From: Akkermansiaceae bacterium
GTDB taxonomy: Bacteria; Verrucomicrobiota; Verrucomicrobiia; Verrucomicrobiales; Akkermansiaceae
NCBI GenBank assembly: GCA_017798145.1
Contig: CP059069.1
Coordinates: 2,403,226-2,467,225, forward strand
DNA length: 64,000 bases
Direction of reading: 5' to 3'
Positions 35,469-46,127 of this stretch are shown here, one piece after another. The position numbers and the translations under genes are program-made. The notes under the pieces were generated by a model that saw only the letters and a program-made list of their open reading frames with translations, did not search any database and was not told where the DNA came from. The first letter of the stretch is position 1. Every line of letters begins with the position of its first letter.

Positions 35469-36056
35469 TTACAGTGGCCTGAAGTAGCCCATGATGCAAG
35501 CCGGATTCCGGATCGCGAGCTGGATGTGTGACTTCATTCTGATGGATGAACCTTCAAAGGCCGGTTCGGACTCTTGGAATACGCCGCGTACGGAATCGTA
35601 GGTCGGAGAATCGGCATCGGCGTCGAAAATTTCGGTCAGCCAGTTGATGATCGAGCAATCGAGTGTTCTTCGCAGAAGATCCAGGTCACCATCGTGGCGG
35701 CCTTCATTGCGGGGAACAGACAGGTCATACCGTTTCCTGAAGTCCACATATCGGGGGTAAGCCTCCGCAAGTATCCGGGTAGAGCTGATGTCCATGAAAT
35801 CGAAGCAGTTCCCGAGATGAATCACTGCTCCGATCACCGAAGGGTTTTCCAATTTTCCCCTTGCGACCTGCTCCTTCGCCCAATCCAGTGCTCGCTCCGG
35901 CCCGTGTTCCCAGAAATAGATTCCGCTGCCGAGCCAGTCGTAGCGTTTCTCGCTCTTCTTGAGCGAATCTTCGCCCGCCAGTACCCGATCCGCAACGGAT
36001 TTGTCGCAGCCATGGTAGCCGAGGACTAGGCGCTGGTATTGGAAGGCTTGGTTCAT
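35469..36056 (-). CDS. candidate ADP-ribosyltransferase-fold protein (possible toxin)
   Basis: A 195-residue protein. Its layout resembles ADP-ribosyltransferases of the H-Y-E class: LVLGYHGCDKSVADRVLAG near residue 12 (H in YHG), YDWLGSGIYFWEHGPERALDWA near residue 40 (Tyr in GIYF followed by an alanine/tryptophan helix), and a C-terminal VFQESEPAFEGSSI whose Glu could be the third residue. DUF3990-like proteins have a similar plan. Role is inferred: an ART toxin acting on nucleic acid or protein, kept in check by the adjacent 65-residue protein. Assignment comes from motif layout only, and other folds remain possible. Confidence 0.55.
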   Translation of the reverse strand: MNQAFQYQRLVLGYHGCDKSVADRVLAGEDSLKKSEKRYDWLGSGIYFWEHGPERALDWAKEQVARGKLENPSVIGAVIHLGNCFDFMDISSTRILAEAYPRYVDFRKRYDLSVPRNEGRHDGDLDLLRRTLDCSIINWLTEIFDADADSPTYDSVRGVFQESEPAFEGSSIRMKSHIQLAIRNPACIMGYFRPL

Positions 36057-36207
36057 GCGGGTGCAGAAATCAGGATGACGCTTTCAAAAGACTGCGCAAG
36101 CTGAGAACCACGGGATCTGAGCCACGGAGAGCATTCAGGCCACCGGCACCCGCCTCTCGAACCATTGCCCCGATCAGAAATCCTATGCGAAAAGTGATCG
36201 AGCGATT

Positions 36208-36477
36208 TTATAAAATCCTCCAGGGGCCTGATTCGGAAACCCTTTCAACAATACCTTCTGATTCAAGTTCACGGATAGCGGCGACAACCCAGTATTGTTG
36301 GGCGGTAGATTTCGTTTTCGGGTAGTCGCCCCAATCGAGGCCACACGATCTGAAAATCTCGGCAGTGCGTAAACCTTTCCCGTTTGAGCCGTAATCAGGA
36401 GACGACTTCATCAAATCTACGATCAGACGCTTCGTCTGATTTCTGATGTTCTCCCCTATTGATTCGAAATTGCTCAT
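36208..36477 (-). CDS. small winged-helix-like hypothetical protein
   Basis: An 89-residue protein I do not recognise. It has a predicted helix-turn-helix-like C-terminal half (TAEIFRSCGLDWGDYPKTKS then QYWVVAAIRELESEGIVERV) ending in a strand pair, consistent with a winged helix. It lies between the ART-like pair and acnA, on the same strand, and may be a regulator of the island; about 150 bp upstream hold nothing recognisable. Confidence 0.55.
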   Translation of the reverse strand: MSNFESIGENIRNQTKRLIVDLMKSSPDYGSNGKGLRTAEIFRSCGLDWGDYPKTKSTAQQYWVVAAIRELESEGIVERVSESGPWRIL

Positions 36478-36506
36478 TGTTTTTCTTTTCTACGAAACCT
36501 AATTCC

Positions 36507-39275
<2,769 letters not shown>

Positions 39276-39424
39276 GGTTGTGATGAAATGGGAGGTTTTG
39301 TGGGCGGAGGGTTGTTGATCAGGGGGGATTTGTCAAAAATGTTCGGCAGGCGGAATTTTCCCTGCTTTTCCCATGCCAAGATCGTGATTGAAGACCGGTC
39401 GCGTTCCGGGGCATGGTTGAGGGC

Positions 39425-39721
39425 ATGAATAAGCCCCTTGTCGCCCTTGGCATGATTTTCTCGCTCGCCGCCTGCGCCCCGCAGGAACGCGTTCCCGTGC
39501 CCACCGCCGCGATGGCCACCCGCAGCGGCCAGGAGCTGGCGGCGCTTCAGAAGGGCTACGGTGTTTACATGAGCCAATGCGCCCGCTGCCACGAGCCGCT
39601 GATGCCCTCGGATGTCTCAAGCGAGGACTGGCACATCGTGACGCCGGGGATGGCGTGGAATGCGGGCATTTCCGAGGCGGATGAGCAGGCGGTGCTCAAA
39701 TATATTTTGGCGGCCCGATGA
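39425..39721 (+). CDS. small c-type cytochrome lipoprotein
   Basis: A 98-residue exported protein. Signal peptide MNKPLVALGMIFSLAAC with a lipobox, then a mono-heme cytochrome c core with CARCH in GYGVYMSQCARCHEPLMPS and a C-terminal helix (ADEQAVLKYILAA); a methionine in TPGMAWNAG may be the distal heme ligand. Likely periplasmic electron carrier. ATG 39425 gives a proper signal peptide. Confidence 0.8.
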   Translation: MNKPLVALGMIFSLAACAPQERVPVPTAAMATRSGQELAALQKGYGVYMSQCARCHEPLMPSDVSSEDWHIVTPGMAWNAGISEADEQAVLKYILAAR

Positions 39722-39742
39722 GCGGGCCTAGCTTGCCGCAGC

Positions 39743-40171
39743 ATGGGATACATCGCCTCAATTCTGGTTTTCATCACCTCGATGGCCTGCGCTGGAGAGC
39801 AAATCGCTGATTTCCAGTGGAATAGCCGGCTGCTTGTGCTGTCCGGCGCGAGCGGGGAAGCGGTGGCGAGGATCGCTGCGGACGAAGCGGGGATCCGCGA
39901 GAGGGACATCAAGGTTTTCGTGCTCGGCGGCTCCGGTGCGAAACGTTTTCCCGTCCCGGAAAAGCTCGCGGGGGAATTCGCCGAGCGTCTCGATCCGGAT
40001 GCCGGGGCGCCGATGGTGTACCTGATCGGAAAAGACGGGCGCACCACGCTGCGATGGCCGATGGGCGAATTCACGCTCGAAAAGCTCTACGCCAGCATCG
40101 ACATCATGCCGATGCGCCAGCGCGAGATGCGTGAGCGGGGACAGGGCGCGGGGAAGCCGGAAGCGCCCTAG
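39743..40171 (+). CDS. DUF4174 domain protein (exported)
   Basis: A 142-residue exported protein with a signal peptide (MGYIASILVFITSMACA) and a thioredoxin-like DUF4174 domain: DFQWNSRLLVLSGASGEAVAR, IRERDIKVFVLGG, VYLIGKDGRTTLRWP and the typical end SIDIMPMRQREMRERG. No redox CxxC is present, as is usual for the family. It follows the cytochrome gene by 21 bp on the same strand, so the two may be co-transcribed. Confidence 0.8.
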   Translation: MGYIASILVFITSMACAGEQIADFQWNSRLLVLSGASGEAVARIAADEAGIRERDIKVFVLGGSGAKRFPVPEKLAGEFAERLDPDAGAPMVYLIGKDGRTTLRWPMGEFTLEKLYASIDIMPMRQREMRERGQGAGKPEAP

Positions 40172-40216
40172 ATGCGGGAAGCCCCCGCGAGATGCTGTTG
40201 GGTGCGCCCAAGCCCC

Positions 40217-41578
40217 TCAGATATCGAACTCAACCCCCGGCTCGGGGATGATCACCACGGTGCCAGGCAGCCTTGATTCCAGCTCGCCCTTGAACCATGC
40301 CATCGCCCCCTCATCGCCGTGCACGAGGAAAACCTTCTTCGGCTTCACCTTGACGGCGTAGTCGGCGATGGCATCGCGGGTGGAGTGGCCGGAGAAATCG
40401 AAAACGCGCACCTCGCAATTGAGCTTCACCGGTGGATAGGCGGGATCGAGGTCTATCATGTCGCCCTGCTTCGCCGCACGGATCTTGCCGCCGGGTGTTT
40501 CCGAGTCCGCGTAGCCGACGAAGAACAGGCCGTGCTTCCTGTTTTCCAGGACACCCTGGCGGGCGAAGTTGTTAGAGACGGTTTTTTCCGACATCATGCC
40601 GCTGGAGAGCGCGTAGATGCAGCCGTTGTTGAAGGGGATGGGGCCGACGCGGCGCTTGTTGCCGCCCGCCAGCTCCATGTCGGTGAGGAACTTGAAGCCG
40701 CGGCGGTTGCGGCGGGAGACATCGCTGAACTTGTCGTAGATCGTGGTCATCTTGGTGCTCAGGCCTCCGATGTAGATGGGTGCCTTCGGATTCACGCGGC
40801 CCTCTTCCCTGAAGCGCTGGAGCATGGCCAGCACCTCCTGGGTTTTCCCCATTGCAAAGACCGGCACCAGTGCGGAGCCGCCGCGTTTCAGCACCCTGTC
40901 GATGGCCTCCGCGAATTCGTTCTCCTCCTCCTGCCGTGAGTAATCCGCCCTCCGCGCCTGCTCCCCGCGCGTCGTTTCCACGATGAGCGCGTCCACCTCG
41001 CCCTCTGGAAAGACCGCGCCCTTCTGGATCGTGCTGTCCTCGAAATTCACGTCCCCCGTGTAAAAAACCTTCTTCCCCTCCGCCTCGAACATCACCCCCA
41101 CGGAGCCCATGATGTGGCCCGCATCGAAGAATTCGGCCGTTATTTTCCCGGCATCATCGACGAAGAATCTTTGGCCTGTTTTGCGCAGCTCGAAGTTCGC
41201 CTTCATGCGGTCGATTTGGCCATGGCGGAAAAACGGATACTCGGTGATGCCAAGCTCCGTGCGCTTGGATTCCATCACGTTGACGGAGTTGTGAAGCATC
41301 GCGCAGGTGAGCTCCGCGGCTTCCGGGGATATGAAAATCCGCGCCGTCTGCTGGCGCTCCGCGCATACCGGCAAGGTGCCGACATGATCCAGGTGGGAGT
41401 GGGTCACGAAAATGGCGTCCGCCGTGTCATCGCCGATCAGGTCGTAGCGGGGTTGCGCGGCCATGCCTTCCTCCTTCGGGTGCATACCGGCATCCAGCAC
41501 CATCCTCACTCCCCCGGATTCCAACACATACGAATTCGCCCCTATCCCCACGTCCCTGCAGATGCTTTTGAAAACCAT
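40217..41578 (-). CDS. MBL-fold beta-CASP RNA-processing exonuclease
   Basis: A 453-residue metallo-beta-lactamase/beta-CASP protein: metal motif HSHLDHVG (residues 60-65), AGHIMGSVGVMFEAEGKKVFYTGDVNFED, ETTRGEQARR, and beta-CASP VPVFAMGKTQEVL, SSGMMSEKTVSNNFARQ, HGLFFVGYADSETPGG. The C-terminal VFDFSGHSTRDAIADY and VFLVHGDEGAMAWFK finish the fold (related to YsxL/RNase J-like enzymes). ATG 41578 (MVFKSICRD); the longer frame overlaps the divergent protease. Confidence 0.9.
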   Translation of the reverse strand: MVFKSICRDVGIGANSYVLESGGVRMVLDAGMHPKEEGMAAQPRYDLIGDDTADAIFVTHSHLDHVGTLPVCAERQQTARIFISPEAAELTCAMLHNSVNVMESKRTELGITEYPFFRHGQIDRMKANFELRKTGQRFFVDDAGKITAEFFDAGHIMGSVGVMFEAEGKKVFYTGDVNFEDSTIQKGAVFPEGEVDALIVETTRGEQARRADYSRQEEENEFAEAIDRVLKRGGSALVPVFAMGKTQEVLAMLQRFREEGRVNPKAPIYIGGLSTKMTTIYDKFSDVSRRNRRGFKFLTDMELAGGNKRRVGPIPFNNGCIYALSSGMMSEKTVSNNFARQGVLENRKHGLFFVGYADSETPGGKIRAAKQGDMIDLDPAYPPVKLNCEVRVFDFSGHSTRDAIADYAVKVKPKKVFLVHGDEGAMAWFKGELESRLPGTVVIIPEPGVEFDI

Positions 41579-41708
41579 TTGTCCGCGCAGCCTCGACAAT
41601 ACGCCCCGGCCTGTCAACCCGTGTGCCGAGACCGGGCCGGGCCCCGGGAGCAAGCAGAGCAATCGCACCCTTTCGCGAATCCCGGATCCGTGCCATCTTC
41701 CCCCTACG

Positions 41709-43268
41709 ATGCCCCTGCCCAAAACCCTTGCCATCCTCTTCCTGGGCCTGGCAGCTGCACAGGCCATCGAGATCCGGAACTACTCGCCCGCCCGCCACGA
41801 CCGCTTCGTCACCGGGGAAAACGGCACGCAGCCCAACCCCGGCGCCTATTATGTTTCCAGCCGCTACACCGGCCTCGGCTACGCAACGGCGGGCGTGGAC
41901 GGTCGCCAGTTCGCACTGGTCACGCCCCAGCACGTGCTGTTCGCGAGGCACTTCGCCCCCGCGAACGGCACCAACATCCGTTTCCTGAATGTCTCCGGCG
42001 AGGCGTTTGATCGCACCACGACGGCGAGCACAAACGTCCCCAACGGCTCGGGAGGGGTGGCGGATGTCCTCATCGTGAAGCTCAACGCCGCCCTGCCCAC
42101 CGAGCAGGGCATCACACCCTTCCCCTACCTCAACCTCGCCACCGAGGCCCAATACAACAACACCGTCCTCACCGTCTTCGGCCAGACCCGACGCGCGGGC
42201 CGGGGGCGCATCTCCGCGTTTTCCGATTTCTCCGATGACAACATCGACACCACCCGCAGCTACACCTTCCTGTACAGCAATCTCGCAGGCAACCAGGACG
42301 ATTCCTACCTGGTCTCCGGAGATTCCGGCAGCCCGAGCTTCGCATTGGTGAACAACCGGCCGGCTCTCGTCGGCCTGCACCTCGCGGCAGGCCTCGCATT
42401 CGGGAGCCGGGTGAGCACGGACAGCTTCGTCCCGCAATACGCGCCCGCAATCAACACCATCCTCGCTAGCGAGGGCTATCAGCTCATCCCCGCCTACCCG
42501 GCCACCGCCAGCCTGACGGCTGAAATTTCCAACCCACCGCTGCGCCAGGCAAAACCCGCCGACCTGGAGCTCACCATCACGAATTCCTCCCCGAACACCG
42601 CCACCAACCCCCGCCTCAACCTGCTTTTCCCCACCAACGCCATCCCCTCATCCATCACCGCCCCCGGCTGGATCATCGAGAACCCCTCACCCGGAGATTA
42701 CCGCCTCCGCATCGCCACCCTCGGCGGAAACACCGCTGCCACCGCGACGATCAAATACGCCTCCGTACCAGTGCTCGATGAAATCCCCATCCAGGCCACC
42801 CACGGCTCGGACGGCAGCCCGGCGATTTCGCAAAACTTCGATCTACCCGTCGCGGAAACATTCGCCAGCTTCGTATCCGACCTCCCGCTCAAGGGCGAGC
42901 TCGATGACCCCGATCTCGACGGCATATCCAACCTGCTCGAATACGCCTTCGGCGGGAACCCCGGCGCGAACTCCAACCTCGCGGAAGGCGGCCATCCCCT
43001 CGCCCCACAGACCTCCCGCGAAAACGGCCTCACCTTCACCTACAGCCGCCGCACCGATGCCGCCGCCCGCGGCCTCACCTACGAGACCGAGTTTTCCGGA
43101 AACCTTGAAAACGAATCCTGGGGCACCTCGCCCCCACTCGGCGCATCGGTTTCCGCTGCGCCCTTCGATCCGGATGTCCCCGGCTTCGAAAACGTCACCG
43201 TAATCATCCCGGCGAATGGGAGAATGTTCGTGCGGGTCAAGGTGACGCTCGCGGAGCATTCCCCTTGA
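41709..43268 (+). CDS. secreted trypsin-like serine protease with a C-terminal anchor-like domain
   Basis: A 519-residue exported protein. Signal peptide MPLPKTLAILFLGLAAAQA; a trypsin-like core where the His is in FALVTPQHVLFARHF, the Asp is likely in VADVLIVKL, and the Ser is in YLVSGDSGSPSF. Next a beta domain (about residues 260-375), and a C-terminal LDDPDLDGISNLLEYAFGGNPG segment found in many Verrucomicrobiota secreted proteins, followed by a further beta domain. Role is inferred as an extracellular protease. Confidence 0.75.
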   Translation: MPLPKTLAILFLGLAAAQAIEIRNYSPARHDRFVTGENGTQPNPGAYYVSSRYTGLGYATAGVDGRQFALVTPQHVLFARHFAPANGTNIRFLNVSGEAFDRTTTASTNVPNGSGGVADVLIVKLNAALPTEQGITPFPYLNLATEAQYNNTVLTVFGQTRRAGRGRISAFSDFSDDNIDTTRSYTFLYSNLAGNQDDSYLVSGDSGSPSFALVNNRPALVGLHLAAGLAFGSRVSTDSFVPQYAPAINTILASEGYQLIPAYPATASLTAEISNPPLRQAKPADLELTITNSSPNTATNPRLNLLFPTNAIPSSITAPGWIIENPSPGDYRLRIATLGGNTAATATIKYASVPVLDEIPIQATHGSDGSPAISQNFDLPVAETFASFVSDLPLKGELDDPDLDGISNLLEYAFGGNPGANSNLAEGGHPLAPQTSRENGLTFTYSRRTDAAARGLTYETEFSGNLENESWGTSPPLGASVSAAPFDPDVPGFENVTVIIPANGRMFVRVKVTLAEHSP

Positions 43269-43301
43269 ACTGGCCATCCCCCGGAGTCCTCGGGAACTGG
43301 A

Positions 43302-43577
43302 TCACATTGCGGATCTTGTGGAAGCCGTGACGGATTTCAGCAGCCTCTCGAAGCCCAGAATTTTGTTTCCCATGGCTCCCGCTTGCCGCCTTGGCACTCC
43401 CGCGCACGCGCCGGTGGCGCCGAGGTTCCAGTCCTGGGTCGCGCCTGCGGGGATCGTATCGCCCTTGGTGAAGTCGGGTTTGTTCATCGCGCCCTTGGGA
43501 GCTGCATTGGAGAAGGGCGTGGCGAACAGCACCGCAAGGATCAGCGGGGCGGTGGTGCGGAAGGGGCAAAACAACAT
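43302..43577 (-). pseudogene. truncated DUF6288-like secreted protein remnant
   Basis: A 91-residue frame starting ATG 43577 with a signal peptide (PLILAVLFATPFSNA), followed by MNKPDFTKGDTIPAGATQDWNLGATGA. That stretch matches the N-terminus of DUF6288-type proteins, which continue for hundreds of residues. Here the match stops after GATGA and a short unrelated tail follows to the stop at 43302. I read it as a remnant whose main body was deleted; a real short protein is less likely. Confidence 0.5.
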
Positions 43578-43698
43578 GATCGTTATATTTTGTTGGATGA
43601 AATGGGCCGCGTCCATCCGCAATTCCGCGCGGAGTATCCCCTGTTGTGGCACAGTGCCGCCCGGCCTGCCTGCCGCATCCGGAGGGTGACGGCGCGGT

Positions 43699-44049
43699 TC
43701 AGGCCAGAGCCTTGCGCGTCTTTCCGGGCAGGGAAGCGAACACCAGATCATACGAGTGCCGGATCAGCTCCTTGACCAGTCCCGCGGGCAACGAACCGTC
43801 GAGGATCAGGGTGTTCCAATGCTTCTTGTTCATGTGGTAGCCGGGGATGATGGATTCGTGCTGCTCCCGAAGCTCGATCGCGCGGTCGGGATCGCACTTC
43901 AGGTTGAGCCGCAGGCCGTCTTCGTCGTCCGTGTAGAGGGCGAACATCTTCCCGCCGACTTTCTGGACGAAAATCCCGGGGCCGAAGGGTTCCGACTCCT
44001 CGACGTGGGGGAGGGAGTGGAGAAGATCGCAAAGGGTGGAGGGGGACAT
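43699..44049 (-). CDS. MmcQ/YjbR family DNA-binding protein
   Basis: A 116-residue MmcQ/YjbR protein: FGPGIFVQKVGGKMFALYTDDEDGLRLNLKC, then IIPGYHMNKKHWNTLILDGSLP and a C-terminal helix pair. The fold resembles DNA-binding domains but the cellular role is not known. It starts 9 bp downstream of the jetD stop, so it may be read with the Wadjet operon. Confidence 0.85.
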   Translation of the reverse strand: MSPSTLCDLLHSLPHVEESEPFGPGIFVQKVGGKMFALYTDDEDGLRLNLKCDPDRAIELREQHESIIPGYHMNKKHWNTLILDGSLPAGLVKELIRHSYDLVFASLPGKTRKALA

Positions 44050-44058
44050 GAGAACAAA

Positions 44059-45264
44059 TCAATGCGTTGCCGAATATTTGTCTACCCCGCTTTCCCCAAG
44101 AAGCACGGGGAAAACCCGCTCCACCGGAAGGCTTTCCTGTTCGAACCGCCCCTTGTCACCGCTGGCGATCATGCATTGCATGGTGTGCCTGAGATCTTCC
44201 ATCGACGGATTCGCGATGAGCCGTGACAGCGTTTCATGCTCCATTTCGGTCAGCGGAACCGGCTGTGGCGACGGCCTGTGTCCCATCAGGATGGGGCGGA
44301 AATTTCTTCCCGTTTTCTCCCGCAGGTCGCGGAGGATGTCGAAGCCCGCCGGATCGCTGTCGCCGAAGTGATGGAAATCCATTTCCGGCAGGCGCGCGAT
44401 GAGCCGGCGCACGGCTGAGCCGGGGAAGCTGGTCTGGATGAGGAGCGCGCCGGGGTTGCGTTTCGCGAGTTCCATGAAGACATCCTCGTTCTCCACGGTC
44501 AGGCAGATGCGGGCGGCGGTGGAAATATGGCGGGCTTCCGCGATGTTCGTTTCCGAGAGGGTGTAGGTGCCGGGGAGGGCGGAGAAATCGATGCGGGAGC
44601 CGCCGATTTCTAGGACAAGCGGCCCGTGGAGATTCGCGGATCGGGGCTTGTGGAGAATGCCGAAAGCTTCGAGAGAGCTTTCTCCGGTGATCTCGCCGAG
44701 CGCCGTCACCAGCCTGGATTCCAGCGCTTGCAGCCGTTTCGAATCCCCGCAAATCCGGGCGCTGGCGTAGCGGATGAGCGATTCCCCCTGCCAGTTGAGC
44801 ACGCCGGTGAGCGCGTCCATCAGTTCATGGTTGCCGGTTTTTGAAAAGGGCTGGAGGGACGCGCCGGACATGGCGCGGGAAGCCAGCGACGCACACCAAT
44901 CCTTCCATGCTGCCACCCATTTTTCCGGGATGCTTCTTTCGGCGCATTGCTGGAAATAGCGGGCGAGTTCCTCCCGTTCGCGGGTGGGATTTGTCCTGCC
45001 GATCTTTGAAAACAACCATTCCTCACCGCCCTCCGCAGAGAGCCGCAGGGTCATTGGCAGGCCGGATTTCCGATGTCGGTCGATCCGGAAAACCCCGCCC
45101 GATTCGCTTTCCGCGAGGCGCAGTGCGTTTTCCGCAAGCTCACGTTCATCGCCGTCCCCGGCGCTGGCGAGGCGGAGGAATTTCTCGTAGTCGATGGTGA
45201 AGTCGCGCTTCCTGAGTGCGGATTTCCCGTAGAGGTCGGCGAGGGTTTGGAAAAGGGGGTTCAT
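44059..45264 (-). CDS. jetD: Wadjet system nuclease subunit JetD
   Basis: A 401-residue protein of the JetD type (DUF3322/DUF2220). The Toprim-like catalytic half is visible: LTVENEDVFMELA (Glu), FHHFGDSDPAGFDILRDL with the DxDxAG-like acidic cluster, and a basic C-terminus. JetD is the nuclease that cuts circular DNA held by the JetABC SMC complex in plasmid defence. It should directly follow jetC, but a HigBA pair on the other strand lies between. Its ATG at 45264 is 864 bp from the jetC stop. Confidence 0.87.
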   Translation of the reverse strand: MNPLFQTLADLYGKSALRKRDFTIDYEKFLRLASAGDGDERELAENALRLAESESGGVFRIDRHRKSGLPMTLRLSAEGGEEWLFSKIGRTNPTREREELARYFQQCAERSIPEKWVAAWKDWCASLASRAMSGASLQPFSKTGNHELMDALTGVLNWQGESLIRYASARICGDSKRLQALESRLVTALGEITGESSLEAFGILHKPRSANLHGPLVLEIGGSRIDFSALPGTYTLSETNIAEARHISTAARICLTVENEDVFMELAKRNPGALLIQTSFPGSAVRRLIARLPEMDFHHFGDSDPAGFDILRDLREKTGRNFRPILMGHRPSPQPVPLTEMEHETLSRLIANPSMEDLRHTMQCMIASGDKGRFEQESLPVERVFPVLLGESGVDKYSATH

Positions 45265-45432
45265 CGGGACGTAGGGAAGGGATTCGAAAGCGCACTTTGG
45301 GGTTCCAGCTCACCAGCAAGCCGATCTTCCAATCTGAGTCCCTGTGATGTCAAAGCCCGACTCGGCTGGGAGAAAATACTCGGATGCGAGTATTTACTTG
45401 ATTGGGTTTGGGTCTGAGGTTATCCGTATTTC

Positions 45433-45738
45433 GTGATCAAGAGCTTCTCGGACAAAGCGACGCAAAAGCTCTTTCTCGGCGAGCCTCTCAATCAGAAGGA
45501 ACGTCGGGCTTATGGGGCGATGAATTTGGAAAAGGCGGCGGAGCGGCTGTTTCTGCTGGATCGCGCCGACGAGAAGGCTCTCCTCACCGCATCCGCCCTC
45601 CACTATCACAAGCTCCATGGTTCCGGCCGATTTTCGATTGACGCTGATTCCCGCAAGTCCAAATGGCGCATCACCTTCACATGGGAAAATGACGAAGCGA
45701 AGGATGTCTGCCTCGTCATAATCGCAGACACTCACTGA
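45433..45738 (+). CDS. higB: HigB-type toxin
   Basis: A 101-residue RelE-superfamily toxin with the HigB start MIKSFSDKATQKLFLGE, NLEKAAERLFLLDRADEKALL, HYHKLHGSGRFSIDADSRKSKWRITFTWEN and a C-terminal DVCLVIIADTH. HigB cleaves mRNA on ribosomes. Toxin gene precedes antitoxin, as in higBA. It is transcribed against the Wadjet genes and lies between jetC and jetD. Confidence 0.87.
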   Translation: MIKSFSDKATQKLFLGEPLNQKERRAYGAMNLEKAAERLFLLDRADEKALLTASALHYHKLHGSGRFSIDADSRKSKWRITFTWENDEAKDVCLVIIADTH

Positions 45739-45752
45739 AAACATTAAACGCG

Positions 45753-46091
45753 ATGAAACCAAACCAAACACACAACTTTCCCCGTGATCCGAAACAGGTT
45801 CCCAATCCATCCAGCAATCCGGTTGCAGGGCTGATTCAGGATACCCTCATTCATCACGGACTCACACAGGCGGCGGCAGCCAAGGCGATGCGAATCTCAC
45901 CGGGAGTGATCTGCGATGTGATCAAGGCAAGGAAACCCGTCAGCACGGAGCTGGCTTTGCGGCTCGAACATTGTCTGGGTCTCTCGGCGGATTTCATCCT
46001 CAAAGTCCAAGCGCATTTCCAATACTGCGTTGCCTATCATGCGAAGTCATCCCTCATCGCAACCGAGGTCAAGGTGCTCGTGAAGGTTTGA
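45753..46091 (+). CDS. higA: HigA-type antitoxin
   Basis: A 112-residue HTH_3 antitoxin: VAGLIQDTLIHHGLTQAAAAKAMRISPGVICDVIKARKPVSTELALRLEHCLGLSADF. The helix-turn-helix is LTQAAAAKAMRISPGVICDV. It binds HigB and represses the higBA promoter. The usual HigA (VapI) form is followed by a longer tail; here FILKVQAHFQYCVAYHAKS... is a normal C-terminus. 14 bp after higB, ending 36 bp before the jetC stop. Confidence 0.87.
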   Translation: MKPNQTHNFPRDPKQVPNPSSNPVAGLIQDTLIHHGLTQAAAAKAMRISPGVICDVIKARKPVSTELALRLEHCLGLSADFILKVQAHFQYCVAYHAKSSLIATEVKVLVKV

Positions 46092-46127
46092 GTGTCGTGG
46101 TGCCGGATGGCTTGGCGGACAGGGAGA

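Noticed and set aside
36057..36207. Possible small RNA or extra gene upstream of the ART-like gene
   Set aside because: No stable hairpin or frame above background.
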